A stretch of 61,828 nucleotides of DNA, taken from positions 1 through 61,828 of the forward strand of contig CAZWMS010000005.1 in assembly GCA_964635015.1 (NCBI GenBank), given 5' to 3'. A program made the position numbers and the translations under genes. The stretch is from CAJWPI01 sp964635015. GTDB lineage: Bacteria > Pseudomonadota > Gammaproteobacteria > Magnimaribacterales > Magnimaribacteraceae. The notes below the pieces were generated by a model. That model searched no databases. It had not been told where the DNA came from and saw nothing but the letters and a program-made list of their open reading frames with translations. This document shows, one piece after another, positions 41,405 through 49,898 of the stretch; position 1 is the stretch's first letter; each line of letters begins with the position of its first letter.

Positions 41405-42072
41405 AATCTTTTATAAATTAAGGCTTTAGGAGTCTCCCCTTCCTTCAGGGCCCTATTTTCATATTTTGTTTTGGGTGAGTCTAGAAAGACTTTTGGAAGT
41501 TGATTTTTTTTTAATCTAAGCCATCCTTTTGATTTCAAAAATTTTGTCTTTATTTCTAAATAGTAATCCTTGCTATCAGTTTTACAATAAAATATCCCCC
41601 CAACTTTTAAAGCCTTTTTCAATAAATCAATAAACTCATTATTAACCAGGCGCCTTTTTTGATGTTTCCTTTTGGGCCATGGATCTGGAAAAAATAGAAG
41701 GATAAATTCAAATGTTTCTTTTTCAAAGGTCCCGAGGACTTCTTCTGCATCTTTTCTTATAATCTTAAGATTCTTTAATTTCTTTTGTTTTGCTTTATTT
41801 ATTAGTGATCCTATACCAGAATCGTAAACTTCAATTCCCACAAAGCTAATATCTCTTAGATTCTCTGCTAAATAAATCAAGTTTTCACCCGACCCGAAGC
41901 CTATCTCTAAGGCTACTTTTTTCTTTTTTGAAAAAAAACTATTTAGATATGTTGAAGACTTTATGTCTTCAACGCCATATTCGTGCCAAAACAATTCTAC
42001 GGCTTTTTTTTGAGCTCTGGTTGTTCTCCCTCTTCTAAGAACATAGCTTTTATTACCTCCCAATGAGTCCAT
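41401..42072 (-). CDS. trmB: tRNA (guanine-N7)-methyltransferase TrmB
   Basis: TrmB makes m7G46 in the variable loop of tRNAs. The 223-residue protein has the class I SAM site ALEIGFGSGENLIYLAE, IIRKDAEE and the diagnostic LLFFPDPWPKRKHQKRRLV; the C-terminal TDSKDYY and TKYENRALKEGETPKALIYKRF (parts: TKYENRAL, ALIYKRF) are typical. It starts eight bases after thiG in the same direction. ATG start. Length is normal (about 220-240). Confidence 0.94.
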   Translation of the reverse strand: MDSLGGNKSYVLRRGRTTRAQKKAVELFWHEYGVEDIKSSTYLNSFFSKKKKVALEIGFGSGENLIYLAENLRDISFVGIEVYDSGIGSLINKAKQKKLKNLKIIRKDAEEVLGTFEKETFEFILLFFPDPWPKRKHQKRRLVNNEFIDLLKKALKVGGIFYCKTDSKDYYLEIKTKFLKSKGWLRLKKNQLPKVFLDSPKTKYENRALKEGETPKALIYKRF

Positions 42073-42080
42073 TTAAAAAA

Positions 42081-42863
42081 TTAGATTGTTCCTTCTAAGG
42101 GAGAGGAGGCTGAAGCATAGGGTCTTTTTTCCATTCTCCCTGCCAAAAAGGCTTCCCTTCCAGATTCAACAGCTTTTTTCATTGCACCAGCCATAAGTAT
42201 TGGTTTTTTTGCTTTAGCTATTGCAGTGTTCATAAGCACTCCATCGCAACCCAATTCCATTGCAATGCTGGCATCAGAAGCAGTTCCCACACCTGCATCT
42301 ACAATTACTGGAACTCGGGCTGATTCAAGAATTAATTTGATGTTATGTGGATTGTGTATGCCTAAACCAGAACCTATAGGTGCTCCAAGAGGCATAATGG
42401 AAACACAGCCCATATCCTCCAGCTCCCTGGCCTGAATGGGATCATCATTACAATAAACCATGACCTTGAAATCATCCTGTATTAGCTTTTTTGCTGCCTT
42501 AATAGTCTCTGGCATATTTGGGTAAAGTGTTTTCTTGTCTCCTAGAACTTCCAATTTAACTAAATCATGACCATTAAGTAGCTCTCTTGCTAATTGGCAA
42601 GTTCTAATTGCATCTTCTGCGCTATAACATCCTGCTGTATTGGGAAGTATGGTTATTTTTTTAGAATCAATAACCTCAAGAATGCTTTCTTCTTTTTTTT
42701 TCTGACCAACATTAACCCTTCTTATAGCTACAGTTACTATTTGAGACCCAGAGCTTTCTATAGCTTCCTGAGTTTCTTTGAAGTCTTTATATTTCCCTGT
42801 CCCAATTAATAGTCTAGAGTTATATTGTTTATTGCTTATCGAGAGAAGATCTTCGTCTTTCAA
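42081..42863 (-). CDS. thiG: Thiazole synthase ThiG
   Basis: ThiG builds the thiazole phosphate of thiamin from deoxyxylulose phosphate, dehydroglycine and sulfur delivered by ThiS. The 260-residue TIM barrel has SRLLIGTGKY, TVAIRRVNVG, LPNTAGCYSAEDAI, the Schiff-base lysine in LVKLEVLGD, MPLGAPIGSGLG and VIVDAGVGTASDA. Start is TTG, with thiS seven bases upstream. It is the classical thiS-thiG pair; thiH/thiO, thiF and thiE are not in this window. No TPP riboswitch is seen. Confidence 0.94.
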   Translation of the reverse strand: MKDEDLLSISNKQYNSRLLIGTGKYKDFKETQEAIESSGSQIVTVAIRRVNVGQKKKEESILEVIDSKKITILPNTAGCYSAEDAIRTCQLARELLNGHDLVKLEVLGDKKTLYPNMPETIKAAKKLIQDDFKVMVYCNDDPIQARELEDMGCVSIMPLGAPIGSGLGIHNPHNIKLILESARVPVIVDAGVGTASDASIAMELGCDGVLMNTAIAKAKKPILMAGAMKKAVESGREAFLAGRMEKRPYASASSPLEGTI

Positions 42864-42870
42864 TATTTAC

Positions 42871-43071
42871 TTACCCTCCCCCTATGGCTTTAACTATTTC
42901 AACACTGTCACCTTCAGAGATAAGAGTGCTCTCAAATTTGGCCTTAGAAACTATCTCTCTGTTAACCTCAACTGCCACTCTCACCTTAGAAATTTCAAGA
43001 AAATTTAATAATTCGCTTATGGTTACTTGTTTGTCTATTTTTAGGGGATCACCATTAACTAACACTTTCAT
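42871..43071 (-). CDS. thiS: Sulfur carrier protein ThiS
   Basis: A 66-residue ubiquitin-fold sulfur carrier: MKVLVNGDPLKIDKQVTISE, VRVAVEVNREIVSKAKF, DSVEIVKAIGGG. The ThiS C-terminal Gly-Gly is converted to a thiocarboxylate that gives its sulfur to ThiG; here there is a third Gly (IGGG), which is within normal variation. It lies directly upstream of thiG, and 37 bases downstream of the rpoH stop, in the same direction, so rpoH-thiS-thiG could be one transcript. ATG start. Confidence 0.92.
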   Translation of the reverse strand: MKVLVNGDPLKIDKQVTISELLNFLEISKVRVAVEVNREIVSKAKFESTLISEGDSVEIVKAIGGG

Positions 43072-43108
43072 AGGGGATGCTAGTATATTTTCTTAACACA
43101 CAAGACTG

Positions 43109-44002
43109 TTAATTTAAACTCATAGAGCTTCTAATCTTTTTCATGGCGTTTTGCTCTATTTGCCTCACTCTTTCAGTAGATATGTTGTATCTCTCAGCTA
43201 ATTCATGAAGGGTGTGTTTACCATCTGAAAGCCACCTATCACGGATAATATCTCTGCTTCTATCGTCCAGTTTTTTAAGTGCACTTTGTAATTCAACTGA
43301 ATTAGCTGCTGACAAAGTGCTTTTCTCATACATATCAGCTGGATCTGAAGCAGAATCCTTAAGGTATTGACTAGGAGACATTTGCACCTCTTCATCATCA
43401 GCTCCCTCTGGAGGATCAAAAGAAATATCTAAACCACTTAATCTTTTTTCCATTTCTCTGACTTCAGAGGGTTTTACTTTCAAGTCGCTTGATATGAGGT
43501 TTATTTCCCTTTCTGTTAACCATGATAGGCTTTTCTTCTTACTTCTTAAGTTAAAGAATAGTTTTCTTTGTGCCTTGGTTGTTGCTATTTTAAGTATCTT
43601 CCAATTTCTTAAAATATACTCATGCATTTCAGCTTTAATCCAGTGAACGGCAAATGAAACAAGCCTAACCCCTACTTCTGGGTTAAACTTTCTGACTGCT
43701 TTCATCAGGCCTATATTTCCCTCCTGAATTAGATCGGCTTCAGACAGACCATAGCCCGAGTATGTTTTAGCTACATGAACAACAAATCTTAAGTGGGCAA
43801 GTACAAGCTTTCTTGCAGCCTCTAAATCATCCCTATAATAAAGATCTTCGGCTAATTTTCGCTCTTCTTCAGCAGAAAGAATGCCTATTCCGTAAACAGA
43901 GCTTATGTAGGACTGAAGGTCGCCCCCGGGAGAGGCAATATTGATCTCCCTCAAGGAAGTTCCAGGTTTTTTTGAGACCTTATTTTTCTTTTTTGTAACC
44001 AA
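43109..44002 (-). CDS. rpoH: RNA polymerase heat-shock sigma factor RpoH (sigma32)
   Basis: A 297-residue sigma70-family factor. Region 2 is clear (AHLRFVVHVAKTYSGYGLSEADLIQEGNIGLMKAV; quoted parts LIQEGNIGLMKAV, RLVSFAVHWIKAEMHEYIL), the RpoH box QRKLFFNLR follows, and region 4 contains HTLHELAERYNISTERVRQIE. It directs transcription of heat-shock genes, probably including hspQ at 14614. Start is TTG; a TAG lies a few codons upstream, so no longer form exists. It may be read on into thiS and thiG. Confidence 0.95.
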   Translation of the reverse strand: MVTKKKNKVSKKPGTSLREINIASPGGDLQSYISSVYGIGILSAEEERKLAEDLYYRDDLEAARKLVLAHLRFVVHVAKTYSGYGLSEADLIQEGNIGLMKAVRKFNPEVGVRLVSFAVHWIKAEMHEYILRNWKILKIATTKAQRKLFFNLRSKKKSLSWLTEREINLISSDLKVKPSEVREMEKRLSGLDISFDPPEGADDEEVQMSPSQYLKDSASDPADMYEKSTLSAANSVELQSALKKLDDRSRDIIRDRWLSDGKHTLHELAERYNISTERVRQIEQNAMKKIRSSMSLN

Positions 44003-44091
44003 AACGTACGAATTCTACATTTTTAATCATTTAATATGCAAATTAAGAGGTCAAAATTAGATTGAATAGAATTGATTGCTTTATCTTTTTC

Positions 44092-44904
44092 TTACAATCC
44101 CACTAATATATCGGACCAATTAAACGAAGGGTCACCTACGCACAGGAATTTTGGGTTTTTTCTTTGAAAATCAAGAAAATAATTCAAGCTTTTCCTATTA
44201 AAATCAATGACTTTGCCACCTGCGCCCTCTACCACTGCTTGTCCTGCAGCAATATCCCATTGATAGGTTAATCCTAGCCTACAATAAACGTCAGCTTTAC
44301 CCTCTGCAACCCTACATAGCTTTAAAGAACTTCCTGCAGGAATAACACTTACATTTGTAAATATCTTCTTGCTTTTTTCTATAAATCTAATGTCTCCTTC
44401 ATTTTTGTGACTTTTGCTCAAAGTTATTCTGCACTTTGTTTTATTTAAATTTGTTACTGCAATACTTTCTCTGCCCTTGCAGTGTTGCTTAAAAGATCCA
44501 TGGCCGGGTATTCCACAAAAAAGCTCATTTTTTTCTGGTGCAAAGACGACTCCTAGTTTAACTTCATTTTCTCTTACTAGAGCTATGTTAACGGTAAATT
44601 CACCGTTTTTATTTATAAATTCTTTTGTACCATCAAGAGGATCAACCAACCAAAATTCCTTTTGTTCTTTCTCAATCAATTTGCTTCCTTCCTCAGACAA
44701 GATTGGAATTTCAGGAGTCAATTGAAATAACGATTCGTTTATAATTCTTTGTGATATGCAATCTGCCTCTGTTAAAGGTGTGTTGTCTGATTTGTATTTT
44801 GTTGATATTTCAGTTTCTTTATACAACTCAAGTATAGATTTGCCAGCCTCAAGACATGTCTCCACTACAAAACTAGAGATTTCTTTTAACTCGGATTTAC
44901 TCAT
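44092..44904 (-). CDS. cysQ: 3'(2'),5'-bisphosphate nucleotidase CysQ
   Basis: CysQ removes the 3' phosphate from PAP/PAPS, limiting toxic by-products of sulfate assimilation. The 270-residue inositol-monophosphatase-fold protein has PLTEADCISQRII, ILSEEGSKL, LVDPLDGTKEFINKNGEFTVNIALV (metal and lithium-sensitive site, DPLDGT) and CRLGLTYQWDIAAGQAVVEGAGG (WD[ILV]AAG motif). ATG start. It is divergent from a small plus-strand gene, with 74 bases between. Confidence 0.92.
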   Translation of the reverse strand: MSKSELKEISSFVVETCLEAGKSILELYKETEISTKYKSDNTPLTEADCISQRIINESLFQLTPEIPILSEEGSKLIEKEQKEFWLVDPLDGTKEFINKNGEFTVNIALVRENEVKLGVVFAPEKNELFCGIPGHGSFKQHCKGRESIAVTNLNKTKCRITLSKSHKNEGDIRFIEKSKKIFTNVSVIPAGSSLKLCRVAEGKADVYCRLGLTYQWDIAAGQAVVEGAGGKVIDFNRKSLNYFLDFQRKNPKFLCVGDPSFNWSDILVGL

Positions 44905-44978
44905 TAGGCAGGTTTCTTTTTGTTTGGTTTGTTTTTTCTTTTACAATACTTAACTTCTTAAATAAATAAAAGCTCATT

Positions 44979-45152
44979 ATGGAAAAAAAAGAAAAATTAA
45001 AAGAACATGTTGAGGCATTAACTCTTGGCCTTAATCTACTTGGAAGAAATAGAAAAACGGTTTTACCTCACCACAAAGCTTTCGAATTAGTTGATGATTT
45101 AGAGACAAGGATTCAGGAGATATCTGAGATTCTAAAATCAGAAAGTAATTAA
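44979..45152 (+). CDS. Small hypothetical protein, 57 residues
   Basis: This short gene fills the gap between cysQ and the crotonase gene. The product begins MEKKEKLKEHVEALTLGLN and ends QEISEILKSESN. It is charged and predicted helical, with LGLNLLGRNRKTVLPHHK in the middle; no motif is recognised. The stop is 12 bases ahead of the crotonase ATG, whose AGGGAG ribosome binding site follows directly, so the two are probably co-transcribed. Support is coding-like spacing and base use rather than homology. Confidence 0.6.
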   Translation: MEKKEKLKEHVEALTLGLNLLGRNRKTVLPHHKAFELVDDLETRIQEISEILKSESN

Positions 45153-45164
45153 AAGGGAGAAAAA

Positions 45165-46010
45165 ATGAAATATTCATGCTTTGAGTGTGACATAAAAAAT
45201 AAAATTGCCCATATATCGATGTGTAGGCCTGAAGAATTTAATTCTATGAACAGGGCTTTTTGGTCTGAACTGCCTGAGCTAGTTGATAAAATTTCTAATG
45301 ATGCAAGCGCCAGAGTAATTGTTTTGTCTGCTCAAGGTAAGCATTTTTGTTCTGGTATGGATTTAGCTAATTTTGCTCCTAATCCTTCACCGCCAAAGGC
45401 TCATTTTGGAATGAAAAAAGAATCTGCTTTTAGGGGTACTTTGGATTTGCAATATACAATATCTTGTTTAGAAAAGGCTCGAATACCTGTTATTGCTGCT
45501 ATTCAGGGAGCTTGTGTTGGAGGGGGTGTCGATTTAGCTACAGCTGCTGATATACGTTACTGTACGAAAGATGCTTTTTTCTGCATTCAAGAGATAAATA
45601 TTGGATTGGCTGCTGACGTTGGAACATTACAAAGGCTGCCCCATCTAATTCCAGAAGGGTTGGTTAGAGAGTTGGCTTTTACAGGAAGAAGATTTAAATC
45701 AGATGAAGCATTAAGATTTGGTCTAGTTAACCAAGTTTATGGTTCTCAAGAAGAAATGCTTACAGAAGTCACGGAGGTAGCTAAAGAGATAGCTAAAAAA
45801 GGTCCTTTGGCAGTAACTTCAACAAAAGAGATTTTAAATTATAATCGTGATCACTCTTTAGAGGACTCTCTTAACTATGTCGCTCTTTGGAACAATGCAA
45901 TGGGAGTTAGCGACGAGATGTCTGAAACCTTTAAAGCAAAATCTGAAAAAAGAGATCCAGACTTTGAAGACCTGCTGCCCAGAACAAAGTATATGGAGGG
46001 TTTAGATTAA
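45165..46010 (+). CDS. Enoyl-CoA hydratase/isomerase (crotonase family)
   Basis: A 281-residue crotonase. FNSMNRAFWSELPELV opens it, then the oxyanion-hole segments VIVLSAQGKHFCSGMDLANF and IPVIAAIQGACVGGGVDLATAADIRY (quoted parts KHFCSGMDL, GACVGGGVDL), followed by INIGLAADVGTLQRLPHLI. That last Asp-containing stretch resembles delta3,5-delta2,4-dienoyl-CoA isomerases more than hydratases, which carry a Glu there. A strong ribosome binding site (AGGGAG) lies before the ATG. Its end overlaps the convergent yaaA by four bases. It would act in beta-oxidation with the ACAD nearby. Confidence 0.85.
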   Translation: MKYSCFECDIKNKIAHISMCRPEEFNSMNRAFWSELPELVDKISNDASARVIVLSAQGKHFCSGMDLANFAPNPSPPKAHFGMKKESAFRGTLDLQYTISCLEKARIPVIAAIQGACVGGGVDLATAADIRYCTKDAFFCIQEINIGLAADVGTLQRLPHLIPEGLVRELAFTGRRFKSDEALRFGLVNQVYGSQEEMLTEVTEVAKEIAKKGPLAVTSTKEILNYNRDHSLEDSLNYVALWNNAMGVSDEMSETFKAKSEKRDPDFEDLLPRTKYMEGLD

Positions 46011-46783
46011 ATCTGTTTCCTTAAGAAAACCGGTTCTAATTCACTTGAATATTTTTTGCTATATTTATAGCCACCAAGATTGAAATTATTTAGATCTTCA
46101 GGTCTGTCAATTTTATTTTCTGCTAGATATCTAACCATCAGCCCTCTTGCCCTTTTAGCGAAAAAGCTAATGATTTTGTATTTTCCTTTTTTATAGTCTT
46201 TAAAGGTAGGCTTAACAACTTTACTTTCAAGACCAGACAGCTTAACAGAAGAAAAATATTCAACTGAAGCTAGATTTACCACCGTTTTATTTCTGTGAGT
46301 AGAAAGGCTTTCATTAACAGAAGCAGTAATTTTATTTCCCCAAAATTCATATAGATTCTTCCCTTTAGAATTATTTATATTTGTTCCCATTTCAAGCCTA
46401 TAAGGTTTAATCAAATCAAGGGGTTTTAATATTCCATAAAGCCCAGACAAAATTCTCAGATGATTGTTTAAAAAATTAATTTGGTTCTTACTTAAAGAAT
46501 ATGAGTCTATCCCCATATATACGTCCCCCTTAAAGGCATAAATTGCTTGTCTTGAGTTCTTTTCTAATTTCACTGGAGGGCTCCAATTCATATTTCTTTC
46601 AAAATTCAAAATAGCTAATTTTTCACTAACCCCCATTAGTGAAGAAAGATTGTCTGGGTCATAAAGTCTTAAACTTTTCATGAGAGATTTGCTATCAGAC
46701 AAATGATTAGCAATGGAAAATTCCTTTAAAGGTAAGTGTGTATCATAATCTAGGGATTTAGCCGGTGAAATTAAAGTTATCAT
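46007..46783 (-). CDS. yaaA: Peroxide stress protein YaaA
   Basis: A 258-residue DUF328/UPF0246 protein. The family start MITLISPAKSLDYDTHL is intact, followed by MGVSEKLAILNFERNMNW, QAIYAFKGDVYMGID, RILSGLYGILKPLDLIKPYRLEMGT (part: LSGLYGILKPLD) and FFAKRARGLMVRYL. In E. coli YaaA lowers free iron during peroxide stress, possibly by DNA-binding of a related fold. It overlaps nothing upstream but begins one base after the end of the ACAD gene and probably shares its transcript. ATG start. Confidence 0.92.
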   Translation of the reverse strand: MITLISPAKSLDYDTHLPLKEFSIANHLSDSKSLMKSLRLYDPDNLSSLMGVSEKLAILNFERNMNWSPPVKLEKNSRQAIYAFKGDVYMGIDSYSLSKNQINFLNNHLRILSGLYGILKPLDLIKPYRLEMGTNINNSKGKNLYEFWGNKITASVNESLSTHRNKTVVNLASVEYFSSVKLSGLESKVVKPTFKDYKKGKYKIISFFAKRARGLMVRYLAENKIDRPEDLNNFNLGGYKYSKKYSSELEPVFLRKQI

Positions 46784-46784
46784 T

Positions 46785-47996
46785 TCATAATCCTAAAACT
46801 AATTTTGCCATAATATTCCTCTGAATCTCATTTGATCCTGCGTATATAGTGGTTTTTCTGTTGTTAAAGTATCTTGGTGCAGAGTAATTAGCAAAATCTG
46901 ATCCAATTGGAGGCTCGTTATTTCCCAGTTCTGGTCCGGGATTATTAAAAGGAAGCGCATAATAATCAACTGCTTCAACTGCCAGTTCTGTTATTTGTTG
47001 ACCTATTTCTGTTCCTCTAGTTTTAAGCAAGGAAGACTCGGGGCCCACATTTTGGCCCGTTGATAGAGCTCCTAAAATTCTCAACTCTGTAGCTTCCATA
47101 GAGTTGATCTGTATTTCTATTTCTGAAACTTTAGAAGCAAAATTACCCTCCTCAAACAAAGAGCCGCCATCAAGAATTATAGTTTTTGCAATAGATTTAA
47201 CCCTCTCGAGTTGAGATCCAAGCTCAGAGGAATAACCATTTCCCCTTTCAAATTCCAATAAATATTTAGCATAAGTCCATCCCTTTCCCTCTTCTCCTAT
47301 TAAATTTTCTATTGGAACTTTAACATCCTGAAAAAATACTGTATTTACTTCATGATGTCCTAATGGGGTATTGTCTAATGTATTAATAGGCTGTACTTCT
47401 ATCCCTGGTGAGTGCATATCAATTAATAAAAAAGATATTCCTTTTTGAGGTATTTCTTCCTGACTAGTCCTAACTAAGCAAAAAATCATATCTGCACATT
47501 GAGCCATCGTAGTCCAGGTTTTTGAGCCATTAACTAAATAGTAATCTCCCTTGTTTTCTGCCTTTGTTTTTAAAGAAGCTAGATCAGATCCAGATCCTGG
47601 TTCTGAATAGCCCTGACACCACCATACTTTAAAAGCCAGAATATCTGGCAAATATTTCTTTTTTTGTTCTTCACTTCCAAATGCCATTATTACAGGAGCC
47701 ACCATTTTTTCTCCAAATGCAATCACTGAAGGGGCGTGTGCGGCAGACATTTCTTTGTTAAACAAATATTTTTTTGATGCTGAAAAGTCCGCACCCCCAT
47801 GCTGTTTTGGCCAGTTTATTCCCGACCATCCTCTTGAGTGGAGGGCCTGCTGCCAGTTAATTTGTTCTTGACGCGTTAAATGGCCGTTGGGGCTATTCAT
47901 ATATCGCCTTTTCATTTCTTCTGGATAATTAGATTTAATCCAGTCTCTTACTTCTTTTTGAAAGTTTAGCTCTTCTTGTGTAAATTGTAAGTTCAT
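46785..47996 (-). CDS. Acyl-CoA dehydrogenase
   Basis: A 403-residue FAD enzyme of the acyl-CoA dehydrogenase family. KVWWCQGYSEPGSGSDLASL and GSKTWTTMAQCADMIFCLV are the FAD-contacting and beta-domain parts; IYAGSNEIQRNIMAKLVLGL is the common C-terminal end. The long-helix N-terminus and the GYSSELGSQLERV insertion resemble FadE-type enzymes used for branched or ring-bearing substrates. It faces dctQ divergently, 38 bases apart, and lies just upstream of yaaA. No electron-transfer flavoprotein is encoded nearby. ATG start. Confidence 0.88.
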   Translation of the reverse strand: MNLQFTQEELNFQKEVRDWIKSNYPEEMKRRYMNSPNGHLTRQEQINWQQALHSRGWSGINWPKQHGGADFSASKKYLFNKEMSAAHAPSVIAFGEKMVAPVIMAFGSEEQKKKYLPDILAFKVWWCQGYSEPGSGSDLASLKTKAENKGDYYLVNGSKTWTTMAQCADMIFCLVRTSQEEIPQKGISFLLIDMHSPGIEVQPINTLDNTPLGHHEVNTVFFQDVKVPIENLIGEEGKGWTYAKYLLEFERGNGYSSELGSQLERVKSIAKTIILDGGSLFEEGNFASKVSEIEIQINSMEATELRILGALSTGQNVGPESSLLKTRGTEIGQQITELAVEAVDYYALPFNNPGPELGNNEPPIGSDFANYSAPRYFNNRKTTIYAGSNEIQRNIMAKLVLGL

Positions 47997-48034
47997 GCTT
48001 TTATCCTTCAGCTAATTATAATAGCAAATAGTCT

Positions 48035-48532
48035 ATGCAAAAAATAAGTTCTTTTATAGATAGCTTTTCAGAAATCACTGGGAAAATATGCTCTTGGTTC
48101 GTAGCCTTCATGGTCTTAATAACCTGCTTGGTTGTTGTCATGAGGTATGGCTTGAACATGGGATCAGTATTGTTACAAGACATAGTTCTGTATCTTCATG
48201 GAGCGCTTTTTCTGCTTTGCTCTGCTTTTACCTTAAAGAGACAGGGTCATGTTAGGGTGGATGTTTTCTATAGAAACTTTTCCTTGAGAAGAAGGGCTGC
48301 CATTGATCTGGCTGGAAATGTTTTATTTCTCCAGCCAATGTGCTGGTTGATTCTTGTATACTCATGGGGCTATGTAAAGTGGTCGTGGAAAATAATGGAA
48401 AGCTCTCCAGACCCGCTTGGACTCCCCTTTGTTTATCTCCAAAAGTCCCTGTTGATATCCCTTTGTCTTCTCTTAATAATTCAAAGCATTTCAGAAATAA
48501 TTAAATCTCTTGTGGTGATAAAGCGTGGTTGA
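48035..48532 (+). CDS. dctQ: TRAP transporter small permease, DctQ type
   Basis: A 165-residue protein with four membrane segments (about 17-38, 50-68, 90-112, 130-152), the DctQ layout. RYGLNMGSVLLQDIVLYLHGALFLL and RQGHVRVDVFYRNFSLRRRAAIDLAGN are conserved (parts: LQDIVLYLHGALF, GHVRVDVFY). It pairs with the large permease DctM, whose GTG overlaps its stop by eight bases. The binding protein gene lies apart, on the opposite strand at 51477-52574. ATG start. Confidence 0.9.
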   Translation: MQKISSFIDSFSEITGKICSWFVAFMVLITCLVVVMRYGLNMGSVLLQDIVLYLHGALFLLCSAFTLKRQGHVRVDVFYRNFSLRRRAAIDLAGNVLFLQPMCWLILVYSWGYVKWSWKIMESSPDPLGLPFVYLQKSLLISLCLLLIIQSISEIIKSLVVIKRG

Positions 48533-49898
48533 ATTTATCCCACTATTAATGTTTGCAGTTGTTTGCTTGATATTGTTAGCCGGTTTCCCGGTAGCTTTTT
48601 CTTTGGCAGGAACTGCTATTATTTTTGCAGGAATAGGTGTATTAACAGATACATTTAATTCGGCCTTTTTGGGTGCCATACCCAACAGGCTTTATGGGGA
48701 TATGACCAATTCAGCCTTGGTGGCTGTGCCTCTTTTTGTCTTTATGGGCGTTCTTCTTCAAAAATCAAATCTTGCTGAAAATTTACTAAGCAATATGGCT
48801 GATGTCATGGGGGGCTTTAGGGGTAGCCTTGCCATTTCAGTAATCCTTGTAGGAATGATGATAGCAGCAAGCACTGGCATTGTAGGTGCAACAGTTATAG
48901 CCATGGGCTTAATTTCTTTGCCCATTATGTTGGAAAGAAACTATGACCAAAGCTTGGCTGCTGGGACAATTTGTGCAACTGGAACTCTTGGTCAAATCAT
49001 ACCCCCATCAATAGCCCTGGTGCTTCTGGGTGATGTTCTTTCGGGTGCAAATCAAAAGGCACAGATAGACTTAGGAAATTTAGCTGGAAAAACTGTTTCT
49101 GTAGGGGACTTGTTTATGGGAGCAATCATACCGGGGATTATTCTCGTTGCTGCATATGCTGGGTATGTAATCTTAAGATCTTACCTATCCCCTCATTTGA
49201 TCCCAAAAGAACAGGCCAAGGTGTTAAAAAACAAATGGAAAATTATCATTACATCCTTAATTCCACCCCTTGCTCTCATTTCTTCTGTTTTGGGATCTAT
49301 TTTGTTTGGAATAGCCACTCCAACTGAAGCGGCAGGTGTAGGTGGTCTGGGAGCTCTTTTATTAGCAGCCTCAAACAACACATTAAACAAAAAGAATTTG
49401 ACTGAAGCAGTAGAAAGTACATCGGAAATAACTGCTATGGTTTTTATGATATTGATAGGCTCTTCGATATTCTCTCTAGTTTTTAGGGGCTTTGGTGGCG
49501 ATGATTTGGTTGCAGGAATCTTTGATCAAATGCCTGGTGGTGTTTTTGGTGCCATGGTTATAGTAATGGCAATCGTCTTCCTGTTAGGATTCATATTAGA
49601 CTTTATTCAAATAACTTTTGTGGTTGTTCCAATTGTGGGTCCTGTGCTTTTGTCAATGGGGATTGATCCGGTCTGGTTGGGAATCATGATAGCAATTAAC
49701 CTGCAAACTTCTTTTCTAACTCCACCATTTGGTTTTGCTTTGTTTTATCTGCGCGGGGTTGCCCCTTCTAACCTTCCTACTTCAGCAATTTATAGGGGGG
49801 TTATTCCATTTATCATTATTCAAATAACCTTATTATTTATTCTGGCTCTTTTCCCAGAAATTGTAACTTTTTTGCCCAACGTAATTTATGGGAATTAA
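48525..49898 (+). CDS. dctM: TRAP transporter large permease, DctM type
   Basis: A 457-residue permease with about 12 hydrophobic segments. PVAFSLAGTAIIFAGIG, the GMMIAASTGIVGATVIAMGLISLPIML block, TICATGTLGQIIPPSIALVLLGDV and AINLQTSFLTPPFGFALFYLRG are the typical DctM sodium and transport-site regions. It couples sodium influx to uptake of the ligand caught by DctP. GTG start in the end of dctQ. Its stop overlaps lipA, convergent, by four bases. Given the DctP-type protein, substrates may be 2-oxoacids or other carboxylates. Confidence 0.92.
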   Translation: MVEFIPLLMFAVVCLILLAGFPVAFSLAGTAIIFAGIGVLTDTFNSAFLGAIPNRLYGDMTNSALVAVPLFVFMGVLLQKSNLAENLLSNMADVMGGFRGSLAISVILVGMMIAASTGIVGATVIAMGLISLPIMLERNYDQSLAAGTICATGTLGQIIPPSIALVLLGDVLSGANQKAQIDLGNLAGKTVSVGDLFMGAIIPGIILVAAYAGYVILRSYLSPHLIPKEQAKVLKNKWKIIITSLIPPLALISSVLGSILFGIATPTEAAGVGGLGALLLAASNNTLNKKNLTEAVESTSEITAMVFMILIGSSIFSLVFRGFGGDDLVAGIFDQMPGGVFGAMVIVMAIVFLLGFILDFIQITFVVVPIVGPVLLSMGIDPVWLGIMIAINLQTSFLTPPFGFALFYLRGVAPSNLPTSAIYRGVIPFIIIQITLLFILALFPEIVTFLPNVIYGN

